A stretch of DNA of 64,000 nucleotides. Origin: Christensenellaceae bacterium Phil7 (GTDB lineage Bacteria > Bacillota > Clostridia > Christensenellales > CAG-138). The notes below the pieces were generated by a model. That model was not told where the DNA came from and did not search any database. It worked only from the letters and a program-made list of their open reading frames with translations. Location of the stretch: NCBI GenBank assembly GCA_001940845.1, contig MSGV01000001.1:206658-270657 (forward strand). The letters run 5' to 3'. Shown in pieces: positions 18,991 to 27,196 of this stretch. Made by a program: the position numbers and the translations under genes. Numbering within the stretch: the first letter of the stretch is position 1; every line of letters starts with the position of its first letter.

Positions 18991-19656
18991 CTATAGCTGC
19001 CAATCTATCTCCTGCTGACCTGATTCGCGAAGAATGCGGTTTGCAGTGGAAAAGTGTTTGCAGCCGAAGAAACCATTATAAGCTGAAAGGGGGCTTGGAT
19101 GAACGGTTTCCAGCTTGACATGGATCGGGTTTGTGATGACCCGCGCCTTATTTCTTGCATTTGATCCCCAAAGCAAAAAGACAATGGGCGTGTTTTTTTT
19201 ATTCAGCTCGGAGATCACTCGGTCGGTGAATCTTTCCCAGCCCATGCCTTTATGGCTGTTAGGCTCGTGTTCGCGTACCGTCAGCACATTATTGAGCAGC
19301 AGCACCCCCCTTTTGGCCCATTCGGTCAATTCCCCATGATTCGGGGGAACGAAGCCTACATCGTCATGCAGTTCCATATATATGTTCTTGAGCGATGGAG
19401 GAGGCGTTATACCACGCTTGACTGAAAAGCACAGGCCATGCGCCTGATTCGGTCCATGATATGGATCCTGCCCGATTATCACTGCCTTTGTATCGGCAAA
19501 CGAGGTGTACTTGAGTGCGTTGAAGATATCGTACATATTTGGATAGACAACCCGTGTGCGATATTCGGCGGCAAGAAATTTGCGCAGCTCAAGATAGTAT
19601 TCTTTTTGAAATTCGTCCTTCAGGATCTCATCCCAATCATTACCAAGCTGTACCAT
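18991..19656 (-). CDS. ung: Uracil-DNA glycosylase, family 1
   Basis: Removes uracil from DNA and starts base excision repair. The 221-residue protein has both catalytic motifs: GQDPYHGPNQAHGL (with the catalytic Asp, about residue 63) and HPSPLSAYNGFFG (with the catalytic His, about residue 185). Its length is standard for the family. AAAAGGAG lies upstream of the ATG. Confidence 0.97.
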   Translation of the reverse strand: MVQLGNDWDEILKDEFQKEYYLELRKFLAAEYRTRVVYPNMYDIFNALKYTSFADTKAVIIGQDPYHGPNQAHGLCFSVKRGITPPPSLKNIYMELHDDVGFVPPNHGELTEWAKRGVLLLNNVLTVREHEPNSHKGMGWERFTDRVISELNKKNTPIVFLLWGSNARNKARVITNPIHVKLETVHPSPLSAYNGFFGCKHFSTANRILRESGQQEIDWQL

Positions 19657-19689
19657 TTTAACTCCTTTTTTATTACGATCGTTTAATAA

Positions 19690-20337
19690 TTAATCGGCGG
19701 ATGGCTGTTTTTTCCTGCAGATAGCTGCAACGAAGCCAATTATCTGCCCGCTTAGCAGCACTGTCAGCAAAGAAAAGACTATCTGTTTGATCGGTATATA
19801 GGTTAGCGATAATGCAAGCACTATAAGATCCGAAAAGAGGTATATCCATTTTATATTGAGATGGGTAATATGCGCAAGGCTCATTGCAAGCGCATCATCC
19901 CCACCCTGCGCACCTCCGGCGCGAACCGAAAGGCCGACACCAACGCCTATGAATAAGGCGCCGATTAATGCAGCAGCAAGAGGCACTGAGGCGATACCAG
20001 GAAATAGAGGACCTATTGCTTCAAAAATGGCATAGAATATGGAAAATGTACCGCATGCAACTATTGAACAGCCGATAAAATCTCCGCCAAGGAGACGCCA
20101 GCCGAGCAGATAGCATGCTGCATTCAGGATAAGGCTAGTTATCGCGGGGCTGATATTGAACCAGCGTTCCATTAGCAGCACCAGCCCCAATACGCCCCCT
20201 TCCGTTACGCCGGATTGGGCATGAATGTTGAATAATCCGAATGAAGCGATCAAGCTTCCAAGCGTGGCAAGCAGAATGCGCTGCACCGATAGCTGTCCAA
20301 AGAGAGAGTGGTATAATCGTTTGAATTTAGAGGTCAA
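19690..20337 (-). CDS. YitT-family membrane protein
   Basis: A 215-residue protein with five to six transmembrane helices. The motif SGVTEGGVLGLVLL near residue 43 and RAGGAQGGDDALAM near 140 match the YitT/DUF161 family, though it lacks the C-terminal DUF2179 domain of full-length members (~285 residues). The function is unknown; transport is commonly proposed. The start appears to be TTG at 20337, 12 bases after AAAGGA. Confidence 0.75.
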   Translation of the reverse strand: MTSKFKRLYHSLFGQLSVQRILLATLGSLIASFGLFNIHAQSGVTEGGVLGLVLLMERWFNISPAITSLILNAACYLLGWRLLGGDFIGCSIVACGTFSIFYAIFEAIGPLFPGIASVPLAAALIGALFIGVGVGLSVRAGGAQGGDDALAMSLAHITHLNIKWIYLFSDLIVLALSLTYIPIKQIVFSLLTVLLSGQIIGFVAAICRKKQPSAD

Positions 20338-20447
20338 TTAAATCAATTTCCTTTCTTAATCGAAATCCATTCTACCAAGCGAAGGAAGGATTGTCAAGTG
20401 GGTAATGCCATAGCGCAGGATTGCAAGGGGTTTTATGGGATAAATAT

Positions 20448-20474
20448 GAGCCATTTGCGGACGGCAAATGGCTC
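20448..20474 (-). terminator. Hairpin after the uracil permease gene
   Basis: A perfect 11-bp stem (GAGCCATTTGC / GCAAATGGCTC) with a 5-base loop lies 27 bases after the stop codon. The T-run is weak (ATATTTATCC), so termination may be inefficient. Confidence 0.5.
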
Positions 20475-20500
20475 CGAGGATCATATGACCATGCTTTTTA

Positions 20501-21856
20501 TTACTTCTCAACCTCTTTGGAATCCTTTTTTTTCTTTCCTATGATGAGCCTGGTCAGAATGCCGACGATAAGCGCGGTCGCTATGGATGAGATCGATACC
20601 GCGCCAAAATCGAGCACGAGTCCGCCAATGCCTGTAACAAGTATTGCACTGACAACATATAAGTTCTCACTTTCGCCGAGATCAACGACTTGCAGCATCT
20701 TCAGTCCGCTGACAGCAATGAAACCATAGAGTGCGATGCAGATACCGCCTATGATGCAGGTCGGGATGGTGTTCACAAATGCAACGAATGGAGTGAAGAA
20801 TGAGAGCAGTATTGCCATGAGAGCGGTCAGCACCGTTGTGGAAACGGATGCATTGCCGGTAATGGCGATGCATCCTACGCTCTCGCCATAGGTCGTATTG
20901 GGACATCCGCCGAAGATTGCGCCGACAACGGAACCAATGCCGTCACCAAGGAGGGTACGCTTGAGTCCGGGATCCTTTATAAGATCATGACCAATAACGG
21001 AGCTGAGGTTTTCATGATCGGCAATATGCTCTGCAAATACTACGAATGCTACGGGTGCAAATAGTGCAAGCAGGGATATTATGCCGGCTGCGCCATTGAG
21101 CAGACCTGCACCTTCCTTGATCGCACGAGCAAAGGTGAAATCAGGCAGCGCAATGAAGCTATTGAAGGATAGAGATCTGAAATTATTCACTATAGGACTA
21201 TAGTCAACGATTTTAAGGTAATCAATATTTGCTGCATTACCTATAGCGGTAAAGACGGAGGCAAGCACATAGCCTGCCAGAATGCCCATAATAAAGGGGA
21301 TGAGTTTTAGTGTGCGTCCACCCTTGACGGAGGAGAGAACGGTAACACCAAATGTCACAAGCCCGATGAGAACTGCGATGAGGTTATAGCTGCCGTTCAC
21401 CGAGGTCACATTGCTGATCGCACTTGTGCAAAGACTGAGCCCTATGAGAGCAACGGTAGGTCCAATAACGACGGGAGGAAGGAGCTTGTCCACCCATTTG
21501 GTGCCCACGAAGTGAACGATGAGTGCTATGATCACATAGACGAGGCCGGCAATGACCGCACCCAGAATGATACCGAATGCACCGAATGCCGCAGCCCCCG
21601 CAAGTGGGCTGATGAATGCAAAGGAGCTGCCGAGAAATACGGGGCTTTTGCGCTTGGTGAATAGTATATAAACAAGAGTTCCTACACCTGCGCCGAATAA
21701 TGCTGCTGCCTGGTCGAGCACTGTCTGACCATAGATCGAGTTTACGAGTGTCGGCACAAGCAGAGTTGCGGCGATGATGGCAAGCAACTGCTGGAATGCA
21801 AAGACCAGATTGGCTTTGAACTTTGGCTTATCCTGGACATCGTAGATTAGTTTCAT
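20501..21856 (-). CDS. uraA: Uracil:proton symporter (NCS2 family)
   Basis: Imports uracil across the membrane for pyrimidine salvage. The 451-residue protein has 12-14 hydrophobic helices and the NCS2 landmarks: SAFAFISPL, VIGPTVALIGL, FAEHIADHENLSSVIG, and the GGCPNTTYGESVGCI signature containing the substrate-binding Glu. TCGGAGG precedes the ATG. The leader carries a PyrR-type binding hairpin and a terminator (21889-22001), so transcription should fall when UMP is plentiful. An alternative name is pyrP. Confidence 0.93.
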   Translation of the reverse strand: MKLIYDVQDKPKFKANLVFAFQQLLAIIAATLLVPTLVNSIYGQTVLDQAAALFGAGVGTLVYILFTKRKSPVFLGSSFAFISPLAGAAAFGAFGIILGAVIAGLVYVIIALIVHFVGTKWVDKLLPPVVIGPTVALIGLSLCTSAISNVTSVNGSYNLIAVLIGLVTFGVTVLSSVKGGRTLKLIPFIMGILAGYVLASVFTAIGNAANIDYLKIVDYSPIVNNFRSLSFNSFIALPDFTFARAIKEGAGLLNGAAGIISLLALFAPVAFVVFAEHIADHENLSSVIGHDLIKDPGLKRTLLGDGIGSVVGAIFGGCPNTTYGESVGCIAITGNASVSTTVLTALMAILLSFFTPFVAFVNTIPTCIIGGICIALYGFIAVSGLKMLQVVDLGESENLYVVSAILVTGIGGLVLDFGAVSISSIATALIVGILTRLIIGKKKKDSKEVEK

Positions 21857-21888
21857 TTGGTTTTCCTCCGAGTTTTTTTAGCTGGCTC

Positions 21889-22001
21889 AAAAAAAGCCCT
21901 GCCAAATTCGGCAAGGCTATGGATATATTTTTCCATATTAACTAACGTACCACGCTGCGGAGGCTTCGCTGTCTTGCCGGCATCACAGTACCGTCTTTAA
22001 A
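21889..22001 (-). promoter_or_regulatory. PyrR-dependent attenuator in the uraA leader
   Basis: Read on the - strand: TTTAAAGAC, then a hairpin GGTA-CTGTGA-TGCC followed by GGCAAGA (21971-22001). This fits the PyrR binding loop (UUUAA, stem-loop with CNGNGA, then AAG). About 55 bases later comes an intrinsic terminator AGCCTTGCC-GAATTT-GGCAGGGCTTTTTTT (21889-21918), 32 bases before the start codon. By analogy with Bacillus pyr leaders, UMP-loaded PyrR would favour termination. Confidence 0.75.
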
Positions 22002-22093
22002 GACCAACTAAGTTTTTATACCATCAAATGTGGCAAAAGTCAACATATATTTTGGAGAAAATGAAATGATATGCTGAAAAGGGACGAATAAAA

Positions 22094-22126
22094 AGCCATA
22101 TCCGCACTGCTAGAGCGGACATGGCC
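22094..22126 (-). terminator. Terminator after the C39-like lipoprotein gene
   Basis: On the - strand AGGCCATGTCCGC pairs with GCGGATATGGC and is followed by TTTTTATT. It also separates this gene from the uraA leader. Confidence 0.75.
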
Positions 22127-22207
22127 TTGGTTATTATCCCCATATAATTGTATGAGCTGCAGCGTACTCATGCCGCATGGGGCGTTATGCTGATTCTACA
22201 GATGTAT

Positions 22208-23068
22208 TTATTTTTCGGGGGTGACGGTCACAAAGAGCAAATCGCGCTCAACTGCAAATTCACTGCCCTCGAAGAAATCATACATTGACCAGTTATAATA
22301 AAATCTTTCAGCTCCATAGACCCCATAGCCATCCTGATTATGGTCTGTGGTATCATAGGGATCGGCAACGATGATGACATCATCCTGGGTGGTATCGGTC
22401 CCCATAGTATCATATCCGATGATGACCTGCCAATGTCCGCCCCAGTCATTCCAGCAGATCATGATGGGGGTGCCTGCTTTGAGCTGATCGCGAATCCACT
22501 CAAGGGTGATAACGGAATATGCAGCTTCTGCGGAGCCATCCTCACCAAAATAGGCAGAGCCGTTTTCATCCGCCTTTCCATAATAATCATATGTGCTATT
22601 TACTTTGAAACCGCCGACATGATCGAATATCGAAATCATCTGCTGTACGGCTGTTGCGCCGGAGGTCTGATAATCGCCAGCTTCATTGCGAAGCTTGGCA
22701 AGGCTTTCTTCGGTATAATCACCAAGTTTGCCGAAATAGTTTAGCACGGTGAGTGCGGATACGACTCCGCATGAGGATTCCGAGGTCTGCTGATAGGTCT
22801 TAAACTTGGGAAGAATGGTGAGCGTATCGTTAGACTTCATATTATAATAGTCGGCGGAGGCAAAGTATAGCGAATCCTTATGATCGCCATCGCGTTCAAC
22901 AGAGTCCGCTCCGGCTTCGGGATCAAGATCCACTTTTGCGGAAATTTTCATCTCATCGCTGTAATTGCCGTTCGAGGCGGCACCTTGGGTTGGCTTGTCC
23001 GATGCACATCCGCAGATGAATGCGGTAAGGACGAGGGCTGCAATTGACAATGCAATTATCTTTTTCAT
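22208..23068 (-). CDS. C39-like papain-fold peptidase lipoprotein
   Basis: A 286-residue protein with a lipoprotein signal peptide (lipobox FICGC, Cys20). Residues ~90-270 resemble the peptidase C39-like family: QQTSESSCGVVSALTVLNYFG supplies the likely Gln oxyanion residue and catalytic Cys, GGHWQVIIGYD the His, and VADPYD the Asp/Asn. It is therefore a probable extracellular cysteine peptidase or peptide-crosslink hydrolase; the substrate is unknown. I chose the ATG at 23068 (AAAGGAG nearby); an upstream extension of 62 codons lies in the structured leader. Expression is likely controlled by that leader (23152-23514). Confidence 0.85.
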   Translation of the reverse strand: MKKIIALSIAALVLTAFICGCASDKPTQGAASNGNYSDEMKISAKVDLDPEAGADSVERDGDHKDSLYFASADYYNMKSNDTLTILPKFKTYQQTSESSCGVVSALTVLNYFGKLGDYTEESLAKLRNEAGDYQTSGATAVQQMISIFDHVGGFKVNSTYDYYGKADENGSAYFGEDGSAEAAYSVITLEWIRDQLKAGTPIMICWNDWGGHWQVIIGYDTMGTDTTQDDVIIVADPYDTTDHNQDGYGVYGAERFYYNWSMYDFFEGSEFAVERDLLFVTVTPEK

Positions 23069-23151
23069 TTCTGAAATCTCCTTTAAAAAAGAATTGAATT
23101 GTACCAGGCTGTATACAAAAAGCGCTGGGGATTTCGAGTATGACTCGAAAC

Positions 23152-23514
23152 AAAAATCGCATTCCATACGAAAGCATGGAGTGCGCAAAAGCACTTGCAG
23201 AGCAAGGCTTTTCTTGCATGAGTGATTCTTGATTAGCAAAAAGCATTCATACAAGCCCTCGCCGATAGGTTAATCCTTTCGGCGACACGTTGATTGTACT
23301 TCGTTCGTTTCATTCCGACTCATTCCGCGTGTGCGGCTGCCGCCGGCGAGTCCGTATGCGCATTTCTGATCCGGAATGTGCATATGGAATACTCTTCTTA
23401 ATGCCTTACGTTAGTACAGAGTGAGATATGTCATCTCTGCCGGCATTTGACCAAGCTGTCCGTAGCTTTTTTTCATTTGGTCAGAAGGCTTTCTCGCTGC
23501 ATTTCTTCAAGCCG
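23152..23514 (-). ncRNA. Structured 5' leader with internal terminator, possible riboswitch of unknown class
   Basis: From the predicted start near 23514 the transcript folds into several stems: TGACCAA/TTGGTCA, CATTCCG/CGGAATG, and a perfect 7-bp hairpin TCGCCGA/TCGGCGA. It ends in a strong 12-bp hairpin followed by ATTTTTGTTT (23152-23185), 83 bases before the start codon. Aptamer-plus-terminator is the usual shape of a transcriptional riboswitch. I compared it with cobalamin, lysine, c-di-GMP, c-di-AMP, SAM and Mg2+ consensus motifs from memory and found no match. Confidence 0.5.
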
Positions 23515-23520
23515 ATGTAA

Positions 23521-23548
23521 ATTATACAAAACTATGCGTAAAAGTCAA
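23521..23548 (-). promoter_or_regulatory. Sigma-A promoter of the C39-like lipoprotein gene
   Basis: TTGACT (23543-23548), 16-base spacer, TATAAT (23521-23526) on the - strand. Confidence 0.75.
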
Positions 23549-23624
23549 GCAAATAAATGAAACTATATTATAACTGAATTCTAATATTCAAAAAGAGCTA
23601 AGCAGGCATCACAAATTCACAACT

Positions 23625-24458
23625 TTATTTGATTAAATGGCGAAGCAGCGGCTCAAAATCGACCCCCTCGCTCATGGGAAGCTCCTCTGCCGCAGTGCGT
23701 TCCACACAGAGCTGCACAAAATTGACCGCTTGCCTCACCGCATCGTCCATTTCGCTTCCACGCAGCAGCGCTCCGGTGAGAACGCTTGCAAAGACATCAC
23801 CTGTTCCGTAGAATTCTTTAGGTGTGCGTCTGGTTTCTATTATATCGTATTTGTATGTTTTGGAATCAAAATAAGCAGCGCCGATATAATTGGGGCGTGT
23901 TGAGGCACCGGTCAGCACGACACTGCGCTTTCCGTCAAGGCTGAGCTGCTGCACTATATCAAGGAATCCGCTTCTGCCGGAGGGTAATTCCGCATATGGG
24001 ATTCCAAGCAATAATGCTGCTTCTGTCAGGTTGGGCGTTATAACATCCGCCTGCTGTGAAAGGCGGCGCATTCCTTCACACATTTCGGGCGTATAGGTCG
24101 TGTAGATCTTTCCATCATCACCCATGACAGGATCGATGATCAAAAGTGTATCAGGAAGGCGAAAGGTTTCAAAAAAATCTTCAACGATCTTCATCTGCCT
24201 TGAACTGCCCAAAAATCCTGTATAAATGGCTTGAAATTGAATCCTGAGGCTTGCCCAATGCGCTGCCGCAAGGGGCATTTCATCGGTCAGATCAGCAAAG
24301 GTAAAACCGGTGAATCCCCCTGTATGGGTGGATAAATATGCAGTGGGCAGTGGGCAGCATTGAATTCCCATCGCAGAAAGTATGGGCATAGCAACGGTCA
24401 GAGAACATCGGCCGAAGCCGGAAATATCATGGATTGCTGCAACACGTGGTGTCATCAT
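23625..24458 (-). CDS. pdxK: Pyridoxal/pyridoxamine kinase
   Basis: ATP-dependent phosphorylation of the B6 vitamers in the salvage route to pyridoxal phosphate. The 277-residue ribokinase-fold protein shows HDISGFGRCSLTVAMPILSA at the N-terminus, the substrate segment YTGFLGS, DPVMGDDGKIY in the centre, and a GTGDVFASVLTGALLRG anion hole with the catalytic Asp near residue 210. I chose the ATG at 24458 (AGGAGATATTCA directly upstream). It stands alone. PLP is a cofactor of GcvPA/GcvPB encoded in this window. Confidence 0.9.
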   Translation of the reverse strand: MMTPRVAAIHDISGFGRCSLTVAMPILSAMGIQCCPLPTAYLSTHTGGFTGFTFADLTDEMPLAAAHWASLRIQFQAIYTGFLGSSRQMKIVEDFFETFRLPDTLLIIDPVMGDDGKIYTTYTPEMCEGMRRLSQQADVITPNLTEAALLLGIPYAELPSGRSGFLDIVQQLSLDGKRSVVLTGASTRPNYIGAAYFDSKTYKYDIIETRRTPKEFYGTGDVFASVLTGALLRGSEMDDAVRQAVNFVQLCVERTAAEELPMSEGVDFEPLLRHLIK

Positions 24459-24619
24459 TGAATATCTCCTATCTTGCCGCAATGAATGGCAGCCACATAA
24501 TTGTAACTCAGGTTTGCAAAATGTTCAAGCTATGAAAATAATTCGAAAGCCGCCCATCTATCGTGCTGTATTTGCAGCAAAAATCGATAGACAGACGACT
24601 TCAGAGTGTTATCTTGAGC

Positions 24620-26698
24620 TTATCTGTAGTCTATTGTACCGCCCTGTTGAGCAACATAATAGACCCATTCAGCGTCATCGTAGTTGTAGGTCATATGGCG
24701 GAAATCACCCAACTCCGTGGAGTCATACTGAATCTTGTTAGAATACATTGTGACGAAACCTCCGGCCGAAGCGATCGGGATGATATGTGCATTCTGCAAA
24801 AGCCCGGATTCGAGATAGCTAAGCACGAAAACCCGCGAATCCACATCGCCCGCATCAGCCAAAGTGAATAATAGCTCCTTAAAGGTCTTTATTGTGGATT
24901 CCCCATTCAGCGGAATCTCGATCTTTTCGGCATTGGGATGGAAGCCGAATGGAATATAACTGCTGGCTCGATCAGGGTCACAAAAATCTTTAATCACGTT
25001 ATGCGGACGGAAGGCACTTCCACTCATGAAATAACGAGCCATCTCTATTCTGCCAGTGAATGTGCCCCGGCTCAGTTCGTCACAATCACCGATGTAATTG
25101 ATGGTGACCTTGCCTATATCCTCAATACCTTCGATGGCCTCTGCAATATAACGATTCACCAGATCCTGCTCTGCCAATAAGACATCATTCAGAGGATGAA
25201 TAGACGCAGCGCAGTCTATGACGATATCCTGACCAGGGGTATAATTTTTATCGGCAATAGCCTTCTCTATGGCCGAACGGAAGAGTTCGGTTGCCCTTTC
25301 CTTATCATATCCGGTAATTGATTTGTACGCCTCATCAAGGGATGAGTATGCCTTTCCCTCTCCATATTCAACACCATATACGCGCAGGATGGATTCCTTT
25401 GCATAATCGGTATTGCGATAGAAGGTAGTATCATAGGCATCGCAGTAATATTGATCGTTGAGCAGCGATAATGCCGGTTTGTTTAAAGGTATGCATTCAT
25501 CGCACAGCTCCTGCCTGTTTATGCATAGTGAAAGCGCCTGGCGGAATTCCTTATACGCAAGGATGCGTTTGTTGGCGCCGCTGCTGCCCTCAAGTTCTAT
25601 GAGTTTATCCAAGTCGGTAACGATGGCGTATTGATAAACCTCTGCGGATTCTTCAATGATGAGCCTATCCGATTTTCCATACGTTTCAAGCTCCTCGCCT
25701 TCGAGCGTTATCTGATCGAGCAGACCCTTGTTGAAGAGCTCAAGCTGCTTGGCATGATCCTCAATGATTTCATATCGGATCTTTGTCGTCTGGTATTGAC
25801 CTTCATGCTTGCCATCCGTCCAGCCATACCAGTTCTCATTTCGTTCAAGCTCGATATATTCGCCCTCAACAAATGCGGTCATGATGTACGGACCCGTAGA
25901 GCTGAACTTATCTATGCTTGAGCCATATCCGGACTGAGATGCTTCATATAGATCGGGTTTCACCAGCCAGCTTTCCGTTAAATTGTATAGCAGCTCGTTG
26001 ATAGGGGTGGGAATTGTGGGCACGAGATAGATCGTATAATCATCACCCTTGATAAATCCAACATCATCCCAGGATGTGCCGGGGTTATCAAGCTCCAGAT
26101 CATCTCTGTAGGCTCGAGCATTCTTTATCAATGCGATCAAGGGCCATTCGGGTCCACCACGGTAGTTGTTGATGGATGCATCAATGCAATGACGCATAGA
26201 CCAGATATAGTCATCCGCAGTGACGGGAGTGCCATCCTGCCATTTTGCAGCGGTGTTTAAATCTATTCGATATATATAGCCTTCGCCATCCTGAGGATAA
26301 ATGCCATCTGAATTGGGCTCGATCCAGTTTTTCGCTTCTTCCCAGGAGGCAGATACATCGGTCATATTTGCGAACATTTCAAATGTCCAATCATAATTGC
26401 CATCCTCATCTATGGAAAGCTCTACCGGACTTCCAACCAGATATTGCATGATTCTAGCATCTTCAATGGTCTGCCAATCCATAGGGCTCCAGTTGGTTGG
26501 ACTGTAGCTCAAGGCAAGTCGGTAGGTGTAGGCGTCACTTTGAGCTTTATCATCCGATGGCGTAGCCATGGCATCATCGCTGCCGGTATTGGGGCTGCCG
26601 GTATCGGGCGGCAATTTTTTGCCGGTGCAGGCCGCTAAAACGGACAGCAAAGTCAGCATCGTAAGCACTAAAGCAAGGGTCTTGATGTTTCGTTTCAT
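24620..26698 (-). CDS. Oligopeptide-type ABC transporter substrate-binding lipoprotein (family 5)
   Basis: A 692-residue extracellular solute-binding protein anchored by a lipobox (VLAAC, Cys24). The SBP_bac_5 layout is clear: WQDGTPVTADDYIWSMRHCID near residue 155, SSTGPYIMTAFVEGEYIELERN near 285, and EFRQALSLCINRQELC near 400. No permease or ATPase genes lie in the neighbourhood, so it probably serves a transporter encoded elsewhere, or acts as a peptide sensor. AGGAGG precedes the ATG. A TTGAAT-17-TATAAT promoter lies about 250 bases upstream. Confidence 0.9.
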   Translation of the reverse strand: MKRNIKTLALVLTMLTLLSVLAACTGKKLPPDTGSPNTGSDDAMATPSDDKAQSDAYTYRLALSYSPTNWSPMDWQTIEDARIMQYLVGSPVELSIDEDGNYDWTFEMFANMTDVSASWEEAKNWIEPNSDGIYPQDGEGYIYRIDLNTAAKWQDGTPVTADDYIWSMRHCIDASINNYRGGPEWPLIALIKNARAYRDDLELDNPGTSWDDVGFIKGDDYTIYLVPTIPTPINELLYNLTESWLVKPDLYEASQSGYGSSIDKFSSTGPYIMTAFVEGEYIELERNENWYGWTDGKHEGQYQTTKIRYEIIEDHAKQLELFNKGLLDQITLEGEELETYGKSDRLIIEESAEVYQYAIVTDLDKLIELEGSSGANKRILAYKEFRQALSLCINRQELCDECIPLNKPALSLLNDQYYCDAYDTTFYRNTDYAKESILRVYGVEYGEGKAYSSLDEAYKSITGYDKERATELFRSAIEKAIADKNYTPGQDIVIDCAASIHPLNDVLLAEQDLVNRYIAEAIEGIEDIGKVTINYIGDCDELSRGTFTGRIEMARYFMSGSAFRPHNVIKDFCDPDRASSYIPFGFHPNAEKIEIPLNGESTIKTFKELLFTLADAGDVDSRVFVLSYLESGLLQNAHIIPIASAGGFVTMYSNKIQYDSTELGDFRHMTYNYDDAEWVYYVAQQGGTIDYR

Positions 26699-26950
26699 GT
26701 TAGTTCCTCCTGTTATTCAAGTGAGTAATGCGATTTAATGGAAGTAATACCCCATCGGGAAGCACACCCTCTTTTAATATGTGATGATATAGAGCTTAAA
26801 GCCACCAGAGATAATGATTGGCTAAACGAGTATTTTTAGAATTTTCCGCGCATTTCTTACTATAAAGCAAAATGCAGAATCGTTTTTCCAATATATAAAG
26901 GAATCCGTTCATCAAGTCCTGTAGGATTACCATTGAAAAAACACAATTCT

Positions 26951-26979
26951 ATTATACAACATACAAATGCATTATTCAA
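26951..26979 (-). promoter_or_regulatory. Sigma-A promoter of the substrate-binding protein gene
   Basis: TTGAAT (26974-26979), 17-base spacer, TATAAT (26951-26956) on the - strand, giving a leader of about 245 bases. Confidence 0.65.
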
Positions 26980-27123
26980 CAATTCAGTCAAATATATTAT
27001 AAGAAAGACAGATCTTTGAAGCTCAAAATAGCATGGAGCATTATCGAATTGTTAGTTTGTGCATGATATGTAGAGAAATGTCTCAGAAAACTATTTTAAA
27101 ATATGAAATATTACGGATGTGAT

Positions 27124-27161
27124 AAACCCGCCAAGCTGCTCATATGAGGCTTGGCAGGTTT
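27124..27161 (-). terminator. Terminator after the MATE gene
   Basis: Stem AAACCTGCCAAGC / GCTTGGCGGGTTT with one mismatch, around CTCATATGAGCA, 36 bases after the MATE stop. Confidence 0.65.
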
Positions 27162-27196
27162 ATTGCGGGATTATTGATTGCGGGAACTATGCAGGA

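Larger units (their letters stand above)
23069..23624. other. Gene-free region holding the C39 gene leader
   Basis: This 556-base stretch has no credible gene. It holds the promoter at 23521-23548, a ~446-base structured leader and a leader terminator (23152-23185). The strip 23550-23624 behind pdxK contains nothing I recognise. Confidence 0.6.
26699..27196. other. Gene-free region between the MATE and SBP genes
   Basis: This 498-base AT-rich stretch contains the SBP promoter and leader (to 26979) and the MATE terminator (27124-27161). I found no ORF with a ribosome site and no recognisable aptamer in the ~245-base leader. Confidence 0.5.

Noticed and set aside
21919..22001. T-box leader upstream of uraA (GTGGTACGTTAG resembles the T-box)
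   Set aside because: The TGGNACCGCG core is incomplete, no specifier stem is seen, and the downstream gene is a uracil permease; the PyrR loop explains the leader better.
23069..23254. 62-codon extension of the C39-like lipoprotein
   Set aside because: It would bury the lipoprotein signal peptide and overlap the leader terminator; a ribosome site precedes the internal ATG.
23380..23514. c-di-GMP-I riboswitch in the C39 leader (AAAGCC...GGACAGC similarity)
   Set aside because: The 5' half with GCAAACC and its GNRA hairpin is missing, so the resemblance is partial and probably chance.
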